DNA of 64,000 nt from Nitrospira sp. (GTDB lineage: Bacteria > Nitrospirota > Nitrospiria > Nitrospirales > Nitrospiraceae), in NCBI GenBank assembly GCA_031315995.1, contig JALDRG010000004.1, positions 186,001 through 250,000 on the forward strand. Reading direction: 5' to 3'. Below, piece by piece: positions 35,201 through 43,346 of this stretch. A program made the position numbers and the translations under genes. Position 1 is the stretch's first letter. The number at the start of each line of letters is the position of its first letter. The notes below the pieces were generated by a model. That model was given only the letters and a program-made list of their open reading frames with translations. It did no database searches and was not told the origin of the DNA.

Positions 35201-36442
35201 GAACATCTGGCGGGGACCCGGCTGGGGCTCGGCAATCTTCTGGGCATTCCACTCGACATCGATCACTTCCTGGCCGACGCCGTTGCCGCTCAGTATACGG
35301 AGGTGAGCGCGCTTCATGAAGATCTCACACACTGCGGAACCGACGTTGCGTTTCTCGTGACCAGCCCGGGCGCCCTGGCATGTCCGATTCCATCGCCGGC
35401 ACCAACGCTCCTGGACGATGTGTCGAATCGGCTCGGACCAAGAAGCAGTCGCGTGAGCTTGCCGTCTCCTCTTTTGACTTCCGACAATCTTTCGTCGACG
35501 TCCTTGCGCGCAAGCTGGCAACGAATCGCACAGCTCTGCCTTACACCGGACACGTTCCCGCATCCCATCGCCTCACCCCGCCAGGACCTCTCACGCGTCA
35601 CCTCCATTCGCGCACGATTTGAGCGCGATCAACTCCGCATCAAGTATGCCGCCGGAACCGCAGGCCGCGAGCGCCTCTGGGCCGCACAAACGGGCCTTAC
35701 ACGAACTTTCGATGAACTCCCGGCACACTGGCAATATGTCGATCAGCTGTATCAACTCCTGCAACCACTCGACGGAGGCCTCGCGCTACTGGATGTCGGA
35801 TGCGGCATTCATTCCTTTGCCAGATTATTGCTCTTGAATCTCGCCTATCGCCTCCGCGCTCAAACCTGGCGCCCTAACCAACCGCTTCGGTATGTCGGCA
35901 TGGATTATTCCGTTGCCGCGCTCCATGCCACGCAGGTCGCGACCAGGGACGCCTTGAAACACGTGGACCAATTGTTCTCCGGGCGCATCTCAGGGCCGAC
36001 ACCCGTCACCCAACAGTGGGTGCTCGGTCGATCCGTTGAAACACTTCCTTTCGCAGACCATTCGTTCGATTGCATTGTGGCAAGTCTGTCTCTCAGTTTT
36101 TCACGTTCCCCCCTTCATGCCCTGCGAGAGCTTTTCCGTGTCCTCCGACCTGGGGGAAGACTGATCGTCAGCGCGGTAACTCCCTCGGCAGATATAGCTC
36201 TCCTCTACCGTCCTCGTTTGCAAGAGCTCGGCCTCGACGCATTCACTGGAGACGCTCGCTTAGCCCTCAATCGCATGGCACAGTGCTGCGTCGCATTGCG
36301 CATCGGGCAATTGCACGCGTTCCAAGAAGATAGTCTCGCAGACCGCCTCTCCCAAATCACTCCTATCCCGGCAAGACTCGTGCGGGCGCTCTCCGGACAG
36401 ATCCTGCTCGCCGCCGCTGAAAAACCCGATTCCTCTGGCTGA
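32210..36442 (+). CDS. Giant signalling protein: receiver-PAS-dead histidine kinase-two PilZ-LuxD-like-methyltransferase
   Basis: 1410 residues, no signal peptide or membrane helix. In order: receiver domain (about 16-135; phospho-acceptor Asp in IILIDQDLS, Lys in LLFKRS); PAS (150-265); a DHp-like helix where the phosphorylated His is replaced (SRQLQQPLTTLL) and an ATPase-like region without the N and G boxes (285-515); PilZ 1 (557-650; RRRSER and NMSTGG); PilZ 2 (700-830; RREGIR and NLSLEG); LuxD-like acyltransferase module (843-1090); class I methyltransferase (1170-1400; LLDVGCGIHSF, YVGMDYS, LRPGGRLIVSAV). PilZ domains bind c-di-GMP in known proteins. The output is probably methyl transfer to an unknown substrate under phosphate and c-di-GMP control. 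The ATG at 32210 was chosen; 32219 or 32231 are possible. Confidence 0.8.
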   Translation: MRTMRSSMSLFESSLNILLINEHPDEIKLVTSSLRGFFSGCRIEAGYSSEDALAFSHQGEWQIILIDQDLSPEQGLDILTRLRRNAPSAAIILQTNESDSHTAVQALQNGADFLLFKRSPGFITELLFSVQEAVEKRSLQMKLDHTFQRYQRFIETLNDLAYELDQDGRFTYVGAAVTAMLGYTPEELAGRHYSLLLPPLLETTGRFRLNERRAGSRSIRRLELTLHRKGLADGPGTAITVEVTAKGLFDSANRYLGTVGVLRDRSQEKAQQDRLAELEARLQETDRQLTLSREAVRVSRQLQQPLTTLLQDSQRLLSTIQHSKIEQHAETMVAKASQASRLGNQLAQAIHAHPSEFAPLDLNGIIQTIVPTVLRETEGSGLLVTTHFAENLPLMLGSPDALEKLLRILLDYAHRYTSEPLMPAHLILQTESRTPPDLAPIRSDTALESNASHPCASFSIRAATRHTVSAVHEQPDFHVSPEEFFQAHQIVQAHGGAIEIEHAVESGLTITVRFPALSKRSAASMTGEHPESVTAPLPSAETDIVHTRAEHGAGQRPDRRRSERKLFSLPVRLSIGGETLRGVLRNMSTGGALLTVHDLSTTVHLQPAYVVIKTPVSFLELQGIVHERSSSLVDLRLPAVKDFVISFSSSGERDRNVLRSLLDGLQDGSTTVTFESLILPLFATPERSPADPLSSIAVPADRREGIRLNVSCPIRLIGSPATPARPLGLLLNLSLEGACIDLPEEADSFEVQQVLRMVPIEPINPSTEASQPDGSEDPWSARILWTHRHRARGTSRLTPAEDGRRHVGVRFEPLSPAQEHRLRSLIAPRIGTSQDLAEPTTDSHVRTVSHILRNREGHRIVLCHDSPSRAESKQRPLILLCPGYGTTQLAYVAFAYALTGYGLQVLRYDHSRHIGLSDGDPSHTTFTSMEDDLDTVLVFAQKECPGATLTILAPDLLARIALRRQDWHKRIRRLLLLNPTLDLRHCLTMLHQRDLVQEHLAGTRLGLGNLLGIPLDIDHFLADAVAAQYTEVSALHEDLTHCGTDVAFLVTSPGALACPIPSPAPTLLDDVSNRLGPRSSRVSLPSPLLTSDNLSSTSLRASWQRIAQLCLTPDTFPHPIASPRQDLSRVTSIRARFERDQLRIKYAAGTAGRERLWAAQTGLTRTFDELPAHWQYVDQLYQLLQPLDGGLALLDVGCGIHSFARLLLLNLAYRLRAQTWRPNQPLRYVGMDYSVAALHATQVATRDALKHVDQLFSGRISGPTPVTQQWVLGRSVETLPFADHSFDCIVASLSLSFSRSPLHALRELFRVLRPGGRLIVSAVTPSADIALLYRPRLQELGLDAFTGDARLALNRMAQCCVALRIGQLHAFQEDSLADRLSQITPIPARLVRALSGQILLAAAEKPDSSG

Positions 36443-36495
36443 AAAAATAGCGCGCATATATACTTCACTCTCCAGCAGACAACATGCAGATCGGC

Positions 36496-36521
36496 GGGCG
36501 ACACCACGCACGGTGGTGCCC
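36496..36521 (+). other. Hairpin between the giant gene and the histidine kinase gene
   Basis: CACCAC pairs with GTGGTG over a five-base loop, and GGGC/CCC extends the stem across a bulge. No T run follows. It could attenuate or stabilise the downstream message. Confidence 0.35.
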
Positions 36522-36546
36522 GGAGTGATATTCTCTGCGCAGGACT

Positions 36547-37830
36547 ATGGGACTCCACGAACACAGCCAGTACCCCCTTAGCCGTTCTAGCTCCGCGGAA
36601 CTCATCAGAATGATCGGCGACTTTGCCGACGCTGTGGGACACGCGACGGATCTCTCACGTCTCGGCATTGGCATTGTGACGACCCTCGCGCAACAGATGC
36701 GACTCCCGGAAGCGGCCATCTGGATGCGCGAGTCCGACGCCGGACAGTACCGGCTCCTAGCTTCTCTGGCGCACAGCATTCCTTCGGACTTGCCGTCCAG
36801 CCTGCCGCATGATCACCCCCTCATCTCTTGTTGTTCCGATCGCCTCCCCGTACTCCGATACCACCAGGATCCTACTTCGCCGGCCGGCACAGCCATGAGG
36901 ACAATCAACGCAGCAGTGTGCCTTCCCCTCCGGAACCAAACGCAGGTTCTCGGAATCTGCACCCTCGGCCCAATCAGCGCAGACGTGCATCTAGACGAAG
37001 AGACCGTGGCCGTTGCAGAGACCGTCGCACGCATCGCTTGTAATACCCTAGAACAATACCTGGCACAGGAGGACCTCCATCGTGCCTCTACGTTAATCCG
37101 GCGGACCGATCGACTACGGTCGTTGGAAATTATGGCCAGCGGGTTTGCTCATGAGATCCGTAACCCCCTCACCTCGATCAAAACCTTTGTTCAACTGGCG
37201 CCGCAACGCCAGCAAGACCCGGTCTTCATCCGCGAATTCAGCCAAATCGCCATCGAGGACATCCACCGCATCGAGCGGTTGCTTCATGAAATTCTCGACT
37301 ATGCCAGTTACATGGCCCCCCAGCCGAGCCAGGTAGACCTGAACGAACTCGTCGTATCCTGCCTCGGCTTCGTATCGTCTACGGCGTCGCATCGAGGGAT
37401 TCGTCTGCACACCACGCTGGCTCCCGAGTTGCCTTCTCTCTCACTTGATCGCCAGCAGATCAAACAGGTCCTTATGAACCTGCTCCTGAATGCGCTTGAT
37501 GCCATGCCTCAGGGCGACGGCGTGATTCATATCCGCACTCGATTACTGCCGCAGGTGGGCCGGACATCCTGGGTACAACTGCAAGTGGAGGACGAAGGAT
37601 GCGGGATCGCGTCCGACCATCTGGAGCATATCTTCGATCCGTTCTTCACAACCAAACACTCCAACAGCGCCGGCGACGGGTCCGGTCTTGGCCTGACCAC
37701 CGCGCATCAGATTGTCCGTGAACATGACGGCACCCTGTTGGTGGAGAGTCGAGTCGGCGCCGGGTCGACGTTTTCCGTGCACCTTCCAGTACCGGATATG
37801 CGCACCACAGCTTCAGCAGCACGGGAGTAA
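36547..37830 (+). CDS. GAF-domain sensor histidine kinase (NtrB-like)
   Basis: 427 residues, cytoplasmic (no membrane helix). Residues 15-175 form a GAF-type sensor (AAVCLPLRNQTQVLGICTLGP). The dimerisation and phosphotransfer helix has the His in GFAHEIRNPLTSI (H202). The ATPase domain is complete: QVLMNLLLNALDAMP (N box), DEGCGI (G1), FDPFFTTK (F box) and GDGSGLGLTTAHQI (G2). It ends one base before the start of the NtrC-type regulator and is thus its likely partner. The giant gene ends 104 bases upstream, and its receiver is another possible target. The signal is unknown. Confidence 0.92.
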   Translation: MGLHEHSQYPLSRSSSAELIRMIGDFADAVGHATDLSRLGIGIVTTLAQQMRLPEAAIWMRESDAGQYRLLASLAHSIPSDLPSSLPHDHPLISCCSDRLPVLRYHQDPTSPAGTAMRTINAAVCLPLRNQTQVLGICTLGPISADVHLDEETVAVAETVARIACNTLEQYLAQEDLHRASTLIRRTDRLRSLEIMASGFAHEIRNPLTSIKTFVQLAPQRQQDPVFIREFSQIAIEDIHRIERLLHEILDYASYMAPQPSQVDLNELVVSCLGFVSSTASHRGIRLHTTLAPELPSLSLDRQQIKQVLMNLLLNALDAMPQGDGVIHIRTRLLPQVGRTSWVQLQVEDEGCGIASDHLEHIFDPFFTTKHSNSAGDGSGLGLTTAHQIVREHDGTLLVESRVGAGSTFSVHLPVPDMRTTASAARE

Positions 37831-37831
37831 C

Positions 37832-39244
37832 ATGAAAAAACGGGTACTACTTGTCGATGATGAGCCACGCGTCCGCGCCTCGCTGAGGACGGTGTTGGAA
37901 CCGACCTATGAAATCCTCGAAGCGGCGGATGCCGCCGAAGGCCTCCGGAGTTTCAAACACGACACTCCCGATCTCGTCCTGCTGGACGTGATCTTGCCGG
38001 GAACGGACGGGCTGACGGCGCTCCAAACGATGCGCACCGAGAATCGTGCCGTGCCAGTGATCATGCTGACCGGCACCAAATCGGTCAAGACGGCCGTGGA
38101 TGCCATGAAGTTGGGCGCAGCCGATTATTTATCCAAGCCCTTCGACGTGGAGGAATTACAGATCGTCATCGAGCGCGCACTGGGGAAGCAAGAATTGGAG
38201 CAAGAGGTTCGGCAACTACGCGCGCAAGTCGTGCAGCGATATGCCTTCCACAATCTGATCGGCAAAAGCCCGTCCATGCAGGAGATTTACGCGAAGATCG
38301 AGCAAGTGGCCGACAGTCGCACGACTGTGCTGGTGACCGGCGAGAGCGGTACCGGAAAAGAACTGGTGGCGAAGGCCATCCACTACAACAGCGCGCGACG
38401 TGAACGTCCATTCATCGCGCTTAATTGTGCGGCCTTGCCGGAAACCCTCATCGAAAGTGAATTATTCGGCCACGAAAAAGGCTCCTTCACCGATGCGACG
38501 GCACGGCGAGTAGGGCAGTTTGAATTGGCTCACACGGGCACTCTTTTCTTGGATGAAATCGGCGACCTCAGTCCGGCGACGCAGGCCAAACTACTCCGCG
38601 TCCTACAGGAACGAGAGTTCACTAGGGTCGGAGGTGTGCAATCCATCAAAGTCGATGTGCGAATTGTGGCGGCCACCAATAAAAACCTGGATGAGATGGT
38701 CCGAAAGAATCAGTTCCGTGAGGACCTCTATTACCGCATCAACGTCATCGCACTGTATCTGCCTCCCTTACGCGAGCGGGGCGAAGACATCGCCCTCCTG
38801 GCCAAGCACTTTCTGGCAAAACGCATCGAAGAAGAGAAACGCCCTCTTCAGGAATTCAACAAAGAATCATTGGAGTTGATTTCACATTATCCCTGGCCAG
38901 GAAACGTGCGCGAAATGGAAAACATCATCGAACAGGCGTTCATTTGGTCCAAAGGTTCCACCGGGATCACGCCGGAGCACTTGCCGAATATCCTCCGGAC
39001 CGACACACGATCGACCTCTCTCCGAGACGACACACTGGCGGGGCGACTCTCGCTCGAAAAAGCAGTCATGGAGTTCGAACGGGAAATCATCTTGGATGCG
39101 CTGAAGCGAACGACATACGTACAAACCCATGCGGCCGCAATGCTGGGTATCAGCCGCCGTATGCTCAAATACCGCATGGACACGTTGGGAATCAGCAGGC
39201 CTGATCATGGGGGGAGCCCTGAGCCTTCACCGAGTCAGGAATGA
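37832..39244 (+). CDS. NtrC-family sigma-54-dependent response regulator
   Basis: 470 residues. Receiver domain with Asp52 in LVLLDVILP. AAA+ domain with Walker A GESGTGKE (170-177), the sigma-54 contact loop reading GSFTDA (217-222) instead of the usual GAFTGA, Walker B LFLDEIGD and the arginine-containing FREDLYYRINV. A Fis-type helix-turn-helix ends the protein (HAAAMLGISRRMLKYRMDTLGI). The start at 37832 has CGGGAG five bases upstream and follows the kinase stop by one base. It activates sigma-54 promoters once phosphorylated by the partner kinase. Targets are not visible; no confident -24/-12 site was found here. Confidence 0.95.
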   Translation: MKKRVLLVDDEPRVRASLRTVLEPTYEILEAADAAEGLRSFKHDTPDLVLLDVILPGTDGLTALQTMRTENRAVPVIMLTGTKSVKTAVDAMKLGAADYLSKPFDVEELQIVIERALGKQELEQEVRQLRAQVVQRYAFHNLIGKSPSMQEIYAKIEQVADSRTTVLVTGESGTGKELVAKAIHYNSARRERPFIALNCAALPETLIESELFGHEKGSFTDATARRVGQFELAHTGTLFLDEIGDLSPATQAKLLRVLQEREFTRVGGVQSIKVDVRIVAATNKNLDEMVRKNQFREDLYYRINVIALYLPPLRERGEDIALLAKHFLAKRIEEEKRPLQEFNKESLELISHYPWPGNVREMENIIEQAFIWSKGSTGITPEHLPNILRTDTRSTSLRDDTLAGRLSLEKAVMEFEREIILDALKRTTYVQTHAAAMLGISRRMLKYRMDTLGISRPDHGGSPEPSPSQE

Positions 39245-39433
39245 CACAGGTTGGCGCAGCAGTGCACTGCAATGTGTCTCATTTCTTCAATGGTGAAAAC
39301 CCTTGCATCAAATATCTAGTAGCCTGCCCTCACAGGACCTGCTATATATTGGCTCGATAAGCGGGAGCATGAGGGGTATAGGATTTGCGTTATAGCGTTC
39401 TTGTAGTTAGCAATCCACCTGGGAGCGCTTTGG

Positions 39434-40567
39434 ATGGGAACCCATACACCAGTTGAATACGTAGGCACAAAGCCGTCGGTGCTGGTCGTCGACGATGAAA
39501 CAGGCCCACGAGACGCGCTCAAGGTCATCCTTCGTCCCTTCTTCACCATTCACTCAGCCGACAATGCCAAATCAGCCCTACGGATTCTTAAAGACCAACA
39601 CATCGACTTGATCACGCTCGATCAGAAGTTGCCCGACCGTCAGGGCATCGATCTGCTGCAAGATATCAAGCAGGACTATGCAGATATCGAGGTCATCATC
39701 ATTACCGGTTATGGCAGTTTAAAATCTGCGATGGAAGGCATCCGGCACGGCGCGGCTGGGTATCTGCTCAAGCCGTTCAACGTCACGGAACTCATCACCC
39801 TGATCAACCAAACGTTGGAAAAAAAGCAGCGGCTGGACTACTTACGTTCATTCCTGAAGACATCGACGGCGTTGTGGGGCACGGAACAGGAAGTGGTTCA
39901 AGCGTGGAAAGATCTGCAATCCAATTATTTCGCCATCGGCAAATCTGCTCCCGCGGCCGACGCAGGTGATGTCACAACCTTGATCCCCTTATTATCCGAT
40001 CTCCTAGAAGCCAAAGACCGTCAACTCTTAAACCACTGCAGCCGAGTCAGCTTTTACGCCTCGCTCCTCGCCAATCAACTCAATCTTCCGATTCCAGATC
40101 AGAAGGCGCTTGCGCTGGGAGCGTTTCTCCACGATATCGGCAAGATCTGCCTGTCCGACTATAAGTATTCAGCGGATGAAGACGACATCCAGAACAACAC
40201 CCGCGCCAAGGAATATTCCGAAGCCGGAGCTCGAATGCTGCTGCCGCTTGGTTTTCAAGCTGAAGTCGGACAGGTGGTCGCGTATCACCATGAGAGGTTC
40301 GACGGGCTTGGCAACCCTCACGGCTTGAAAGGCGAAGGCATTCCGCTCTTGGCGCGCATCGTCGCCATCGCGCAAGCCTTCGACAATCTGACCGTCGATA
40401 TGCCGGGGCACCTTCCGTTATCCATCGACGACGCCATCCTCAAAATCGTCCTCCAAGCCGATACTCACTTCGACCCGAAACTGACAGAGCTGTTTGCCCA
40501 GGTGGTGCGGGACTGTAAGTCTTCCCTCCCCGCCCTCGCCATCGCGAAAACCTCGCCGACGAACTAA
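39434..40567 (+). CDS. Receiver domain-degenerate HD-GYP response regulator
   Basis: 377 residues, with GGGAG upstream of the ATG. The receiver (residues 15-130) has the acidic pair VDDE and phospho-acceptor Asp63 (ITLDQKLP). Residues 180-370 are an HD-GYP-type phosphohydrolase fold with H201, HD at 234-235 (FLHDIGKI) and HH at 285-286 (YHHERFDG). However, HPxxG reads YSEAG (Tyr261), GYP reads GNP (293-295), and the late AD is replaced (IAQAF, Q314). Activity against c-di-GMP is therefore doubtful. It may bind c-di-GMP or act by protein contact. It ends four bases into the recN stop on the other strand. Confidence 0.9.
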   Translation: MGTHTPVEYVGTKPSVLVVDDETGPRDALKVILRPFFTIHSADNAKSALRILKDQHIDLITLDQKLPDRQGIDLLQDIKQDYADIEVIIITGYGSLKSAMEGIRHGAAGYLLKPFNVTELITLINQTLEKKQRLDYLRSFLKTSTALWGTEQEVVQAWKDLQSNYFAIGKSAPAADAGDVTTLIPLLSDLLEAKDRQLLNHCSRVSFYASLLANQLNLPIPDQKALALGAFLHDIGKICLSDYKYSADEDDIQNNTRAKEYSEAGARMLLPLGFQAEVGQVVAYHHERFDGLGNPHGLKGEGIPLLARIVAIAQAFDNLTVDMPGHLPLSIDDAILKIVLQADTHFDPKLTELFAQVVRDCKSSLPALAIAKTSPTN

Positions 40568-42261
40568 TCCGGCCGCGACCGCTTCTCCTTCGCACTGCCG
40601 ATCATTTCAGCTGCCGCCGCACGCGCGTTTTTGGTCACGGTGACTCCGGCTAACATCCGCGCCACTTCCTCTTTCCGTTCGCGCTCTGTCAGCAGTCGAA
40701 CGAGCGTCACGGTACGCTGCTGGTGAACCTGCTTCTCGACCACATAATGCGCGTGCGCTTGAGACCCGACCTGAGGAAGATGCGTCACACACAGCACTTG
40801 ATGGTGCCGACTCAGATCCCGGAGACGCCTCCCCATCACCTCAGCAACCGCCCCGCCGACGCCGGCATCAACTTCATCAAAGATGAGGACGGGTACCCGA
40901 TCGCTCTCCGCCAATATGGTCTTCAACGCCAACATGACACGGGAGAGTTCCCCCCCAGAAGCAACTTTGGCGAGCGGCTTGAGCGGTTCGCCGGGATTAG
41001 CCGAAAAAACAAACTCCACGGTATTCTGTCCCGCCGGACCATAGGCCATCTCACCGCTCAACGGCACCACCTCCACCCCGAAGCGGGTACGCTCCATGCG
41101 AAGCGCGCTCAATTCTTTCGTCACCTGGCTCGTGAGTTTCTTGGCCGCCTCCACCCGCTTACGCGACAGGCGTCCGGCGAGGTCACGCAGGAGGAGAGCT
41201 CCCTCCTCAACGGCTCGTGCCAGCTCCTGCAACTGAGTCTCCGCCGTATCCAATTGGTCAAGCTGGGCGCGCAGAGAACCCTGCAGGGCCAGCATAGCAT
41301 CCAACGATCCGCCATATTTCTTGCTGAGACGATGCAACCGATCCAGCCGCTGCTCAATTTCCATCAATCGTTCCGGGTTGGCTTCAATCTGATCACGATA
41401 GTAACGAATTCGGTCGGCCAAGTCCCTCAACGGTACGATCGCATCGTCTACGACACGAGTCCATTCGACCGCGGTCGCATCCATTGCCTCCATCTTCGAG
41501 AGGAGTTTGCGCGCGGCCGCCAGCAAGCTCAGCACCCCCTGATCACCCGCATACAACAACTCATGGAGTTGATCAGAAAGGTCTCCTAGTTGCTGGCTAT
41601 GCATGAGGCGGGGACGCTCATGAGCAAGGCTCACATCTTCTCCTGCCTCTGGAGCGGCATCGGCGATCTCCTGAAATTGAAAGCGCAGGAGTTCCTCCCG
41701 TTCTCGACGCTGGTCGATCTGTGCAGTCACTGTTTCAAGTTCAGCCACCCGTTCTTGCCACGAGCGATAGGCAGCCTGATAGTCCTGACGCAGGTGTTGG
41801 AGTCGCCCGAAGGCATCCAGGGCTTCCAGCTGAGCAGACGAGGATAATAGCGACTGTTGCTCGTGCTGGCCATGGACGTCCACCAACGCACCGCCCAGTT
41901 CCTCCAGAAGATGAACCGGACAGAGATTGCCGTTGAGATAGGTTCGGTTTCGCCCGGTGCGAGAGATCACCCGCCGGATGAGAATCTCAGACTCACCGGG
42001 ACGCGCGAACTCCTTGGCCTGGAGCAGATGGAGAATCGGATGATCGGAGGACAAGGCAAACGCCGCTTCGAGATCGGCTTCATCGGCCTGGGCGCGGATA
42101 TGATCGGCGGAGGCGCGCCCCCCGACGAGGAGGGTCACCGCATCTATGAGAAGAGACTTGCCGGCTCCGGTTTCACCGGTAAATACGATAAAACCGGAGC
42201 CGAAGCGTACGGCCAGCTGCTCGATCACGCCGAAATTCGAGATGCGCAGCTCGGTCAGCAT
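40564..42261 (-). CDS. recN: DNA repair protein RecN
   Basis: 565 residues, the usual RecN length. It is an SMC-like ATPase that helps repair double-strand breaks. Walker A is FTGETGAGKSLLIDAV; the signature VASGGELSRVMLALK and Walker B VPVLIFDEVDAGVGG are at the C-terminal half; a coiled coil of about 250 residues with a Gln-rich hinge separates them. CVTHLPQVGSQAHAHYVVEK ends the core. It follows trxA by 18 bases and is probably read from the trxA promoter. Confidence 0.95.
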   Translation of the reverse strand: MLTELRISNFGVIEQLAVRFGSGFIVFTGETGAGKSLLIDAVTLLVGGRASADHIRAQADEADLEAAFALSSDHPILHLLQAKEFARPGESEILIRRVISRTGRNRTYLNGNLCPVHLLEELGGALVDVHGQHEQQSLLSSSAQLEALDAFGRLQHLRQDYQAAYRSWQERVAELETVTAQIDQRREREELLRFQFQEIADAAPEAGEDVSLAHERPRLMHSQQLGDLSDQLHELLYAGDQGVLSLLAAARKLLSKMEAMDATAVEWTRVVDDAIVPLRDLADRIRYYRDQIEANPERLMEIEQRLDRLHRLSKKYGGSLDAMLALQGSLRAQLDQLDTAETQLQELARAVEEGALLLRDLAGRLSRKRVEAAKKLTSQVTKELSALRMERTRFGVEVVPLSGEMAYGPAGQNTVEFVFSANPGEPLKPLAKVASGGELSRVMLALKTILAESDRVPVLIFDEVDAGVGGAVAEVMGRRLRDLSRHHQVLCVTHLPQVGSQAHAHYVVEKQVHQQRTVTLVRLLTERERKEEVARMLAGVTVTKNARAAAAEMIGSAKEKRSRPD

Positions 42262-42279
42262 GCCGCTGAGTGTCAGACG

Positions 42280-42627
42280 CTAGGCAGCGCCGGAATGTTG
42301 TGCAAGGAGCGAGTCGATGATTTCTTTAAATTGGCGCTTCGGGCGAGCCCCTACCAGTCGCTCCACCGCTTGACCGTTCTTGAAGAACAGAATCGTCGGA
42401 ATGCTCATCACCTGATATCGGCCTGCAATTTCAGGGTTCTCATCGGTGTTCAGCTTACGAACCTTGATCTTGCCCGCATATTCCGTTGCCAATTCATCGA
42501 CAATCGGGGCGACCATCTGGCAAGGCCCGCACCAGACCGCCCAAAAATCCACCATGACCAATTCAGATGCCTTCATGACATCTTCGTCCCACGTCGCATC
42601 AGTCGCCTTCAACGCATCGCCTGCCAC
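42280..42627 (-). CDS. trxA: Thioredoxin
   Basis: 115 residues. A general disulfide reductase in the cytoplasm. The active site is FWAVWCGPCQMVAP, and the cis-proline loop is VMSIPTILFFKNG. The GTG start at 42627 has GGAGGG four bases upstream. It leads a two-gene unit with recN and has its own promoter at 42706-42733. It probably recycles the Bcp peroxiredoxin at 26 kb. Confidence 0.96.
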   Translation of the reverse strand: MAGDALKATDATWDEDVMKASELVMVDFWAVWCGPCQMVAPIVDELATEYAGKIKVRKLNTDENPEIAGRYQVMSIPTILFFKNGQAVERLVGARPKRQFKEIIDSLLAQHSGAA

Positions 42628-42705
42628 AGTGCCCTCCTTCGCTCAACTGACCTACCATGCCGTCGTTCTCGATGTCCTCAAGAGGCTTCGAACACCGTTC
42701 GTCAT

Positions 42706-42733
42706 CCTATAACAGGGTTTTGCGGAGAGTCAA
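42706..42733 (-). promoter_or_regulatory. Sigma-70-type promoter for trxA-recN
   Basis: TTGACT (42728-42733), a 16-base spacer and TATAGG (42706-42711) on the minus strand. A TAGGAT with an 18-base spacer is an overlapping alternative. It lies just past the stop of the preceding gene and gives a leader of about 70 bases. Confidence 0.55.
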
Positions 42734-42734
42734 A

Positions 42735-43274
42735 TCATGGCCTGTCCCAGTGCCACGCAGGCGGGGCACCAGACCACCAATCGTCCGGCCTCGCCAGCCG
42801 CCAGGCCGCCTGCTCTTGCCAAAGCTGATTCACGAGCGTCTCGTCCAAGCGCGCCGCCATGGCCGCTGTCACATCAGCCTGTCGCTGCACCGATTGCTGG
42901 ATTAATTCCTTCGCGATACGCGCCAGCACATCCGGTGGATCAGTCAGGTCCTCAATCCCTCCAGCCGCGAGGTTCAGATACAGATGTTCCACGCGCACCC
43001 ATTGATCAGTGGTCGACAGATGTCCAAGGTATCCGTCGAGCGCGTGGTACACATAGGTGAGGAAGACGTACGCACGAGCCGAGGGCGCATCCCGCACTTC
43101 CGCCTGGCAAGCCTCTACCGCCTGGCGGTAGTCGCCGGCTTTGAGAAACACCGCAGCCCGTTGGAGAGGTGAGGCCTGTTCCGCCGCAGACAACTGAGAC
43201 GGGATCATACACTGCGTCGCAACCCAGACGACCCACCCGACCAACAGAACGAACCGCTTGTGCCTCGTCAGCAT
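42735..43274 (-). CDS. Secreted protein of unknown function with a TPR-like segment
   Basis: 179 residues from the ATG at 43274, which has GGGAGGAGG upstream. A signal peptide ends near SAAEQ (about residue 35). A single TPR-like hairpin follows (QRAAVFLKAGDYRQAVEACQAEV), then mixed helices with AARLDETLVNQLWQEQAAWRL and a Trp/Pro-rich end. I do not recognise the family. It follows lptD by 72 bases and may be a helper in the outer-membrane pathway, but this is only by position. Confidence 0.65.
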   Translation of the reverse strand: MLTRHKRFVLLVGWVVWVATQCMIPSQLSAAEQASPLQRAAVFLKAGDYRQAVEACQAEVRDAPSARAYVFLTYVYHALDGYLGHLSTTDQWVRVEHLYLNLAAGGIEDLTDPPDVLARIAKELIQQSVQRQADVTAAMAARLDETLVNQLWQEQAAWRLARPDDWWSGAPPAWHWDRP

Positions 43275-43346
43275 GACGCCTCCTCCCAATGCCCGCATCG
43301 CCCCAGACGACCATACGAGCGTTCCATTCCGGCGAACGGTCTCGAC

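Noticed and set aside
39251..39266. A possible sigma-54 (-24/-12) promoter before the receiver/HD-GYP gene
   Set aside because: GG and GC dinucleotides are one base too close together, and the rest of the consensus is poor.
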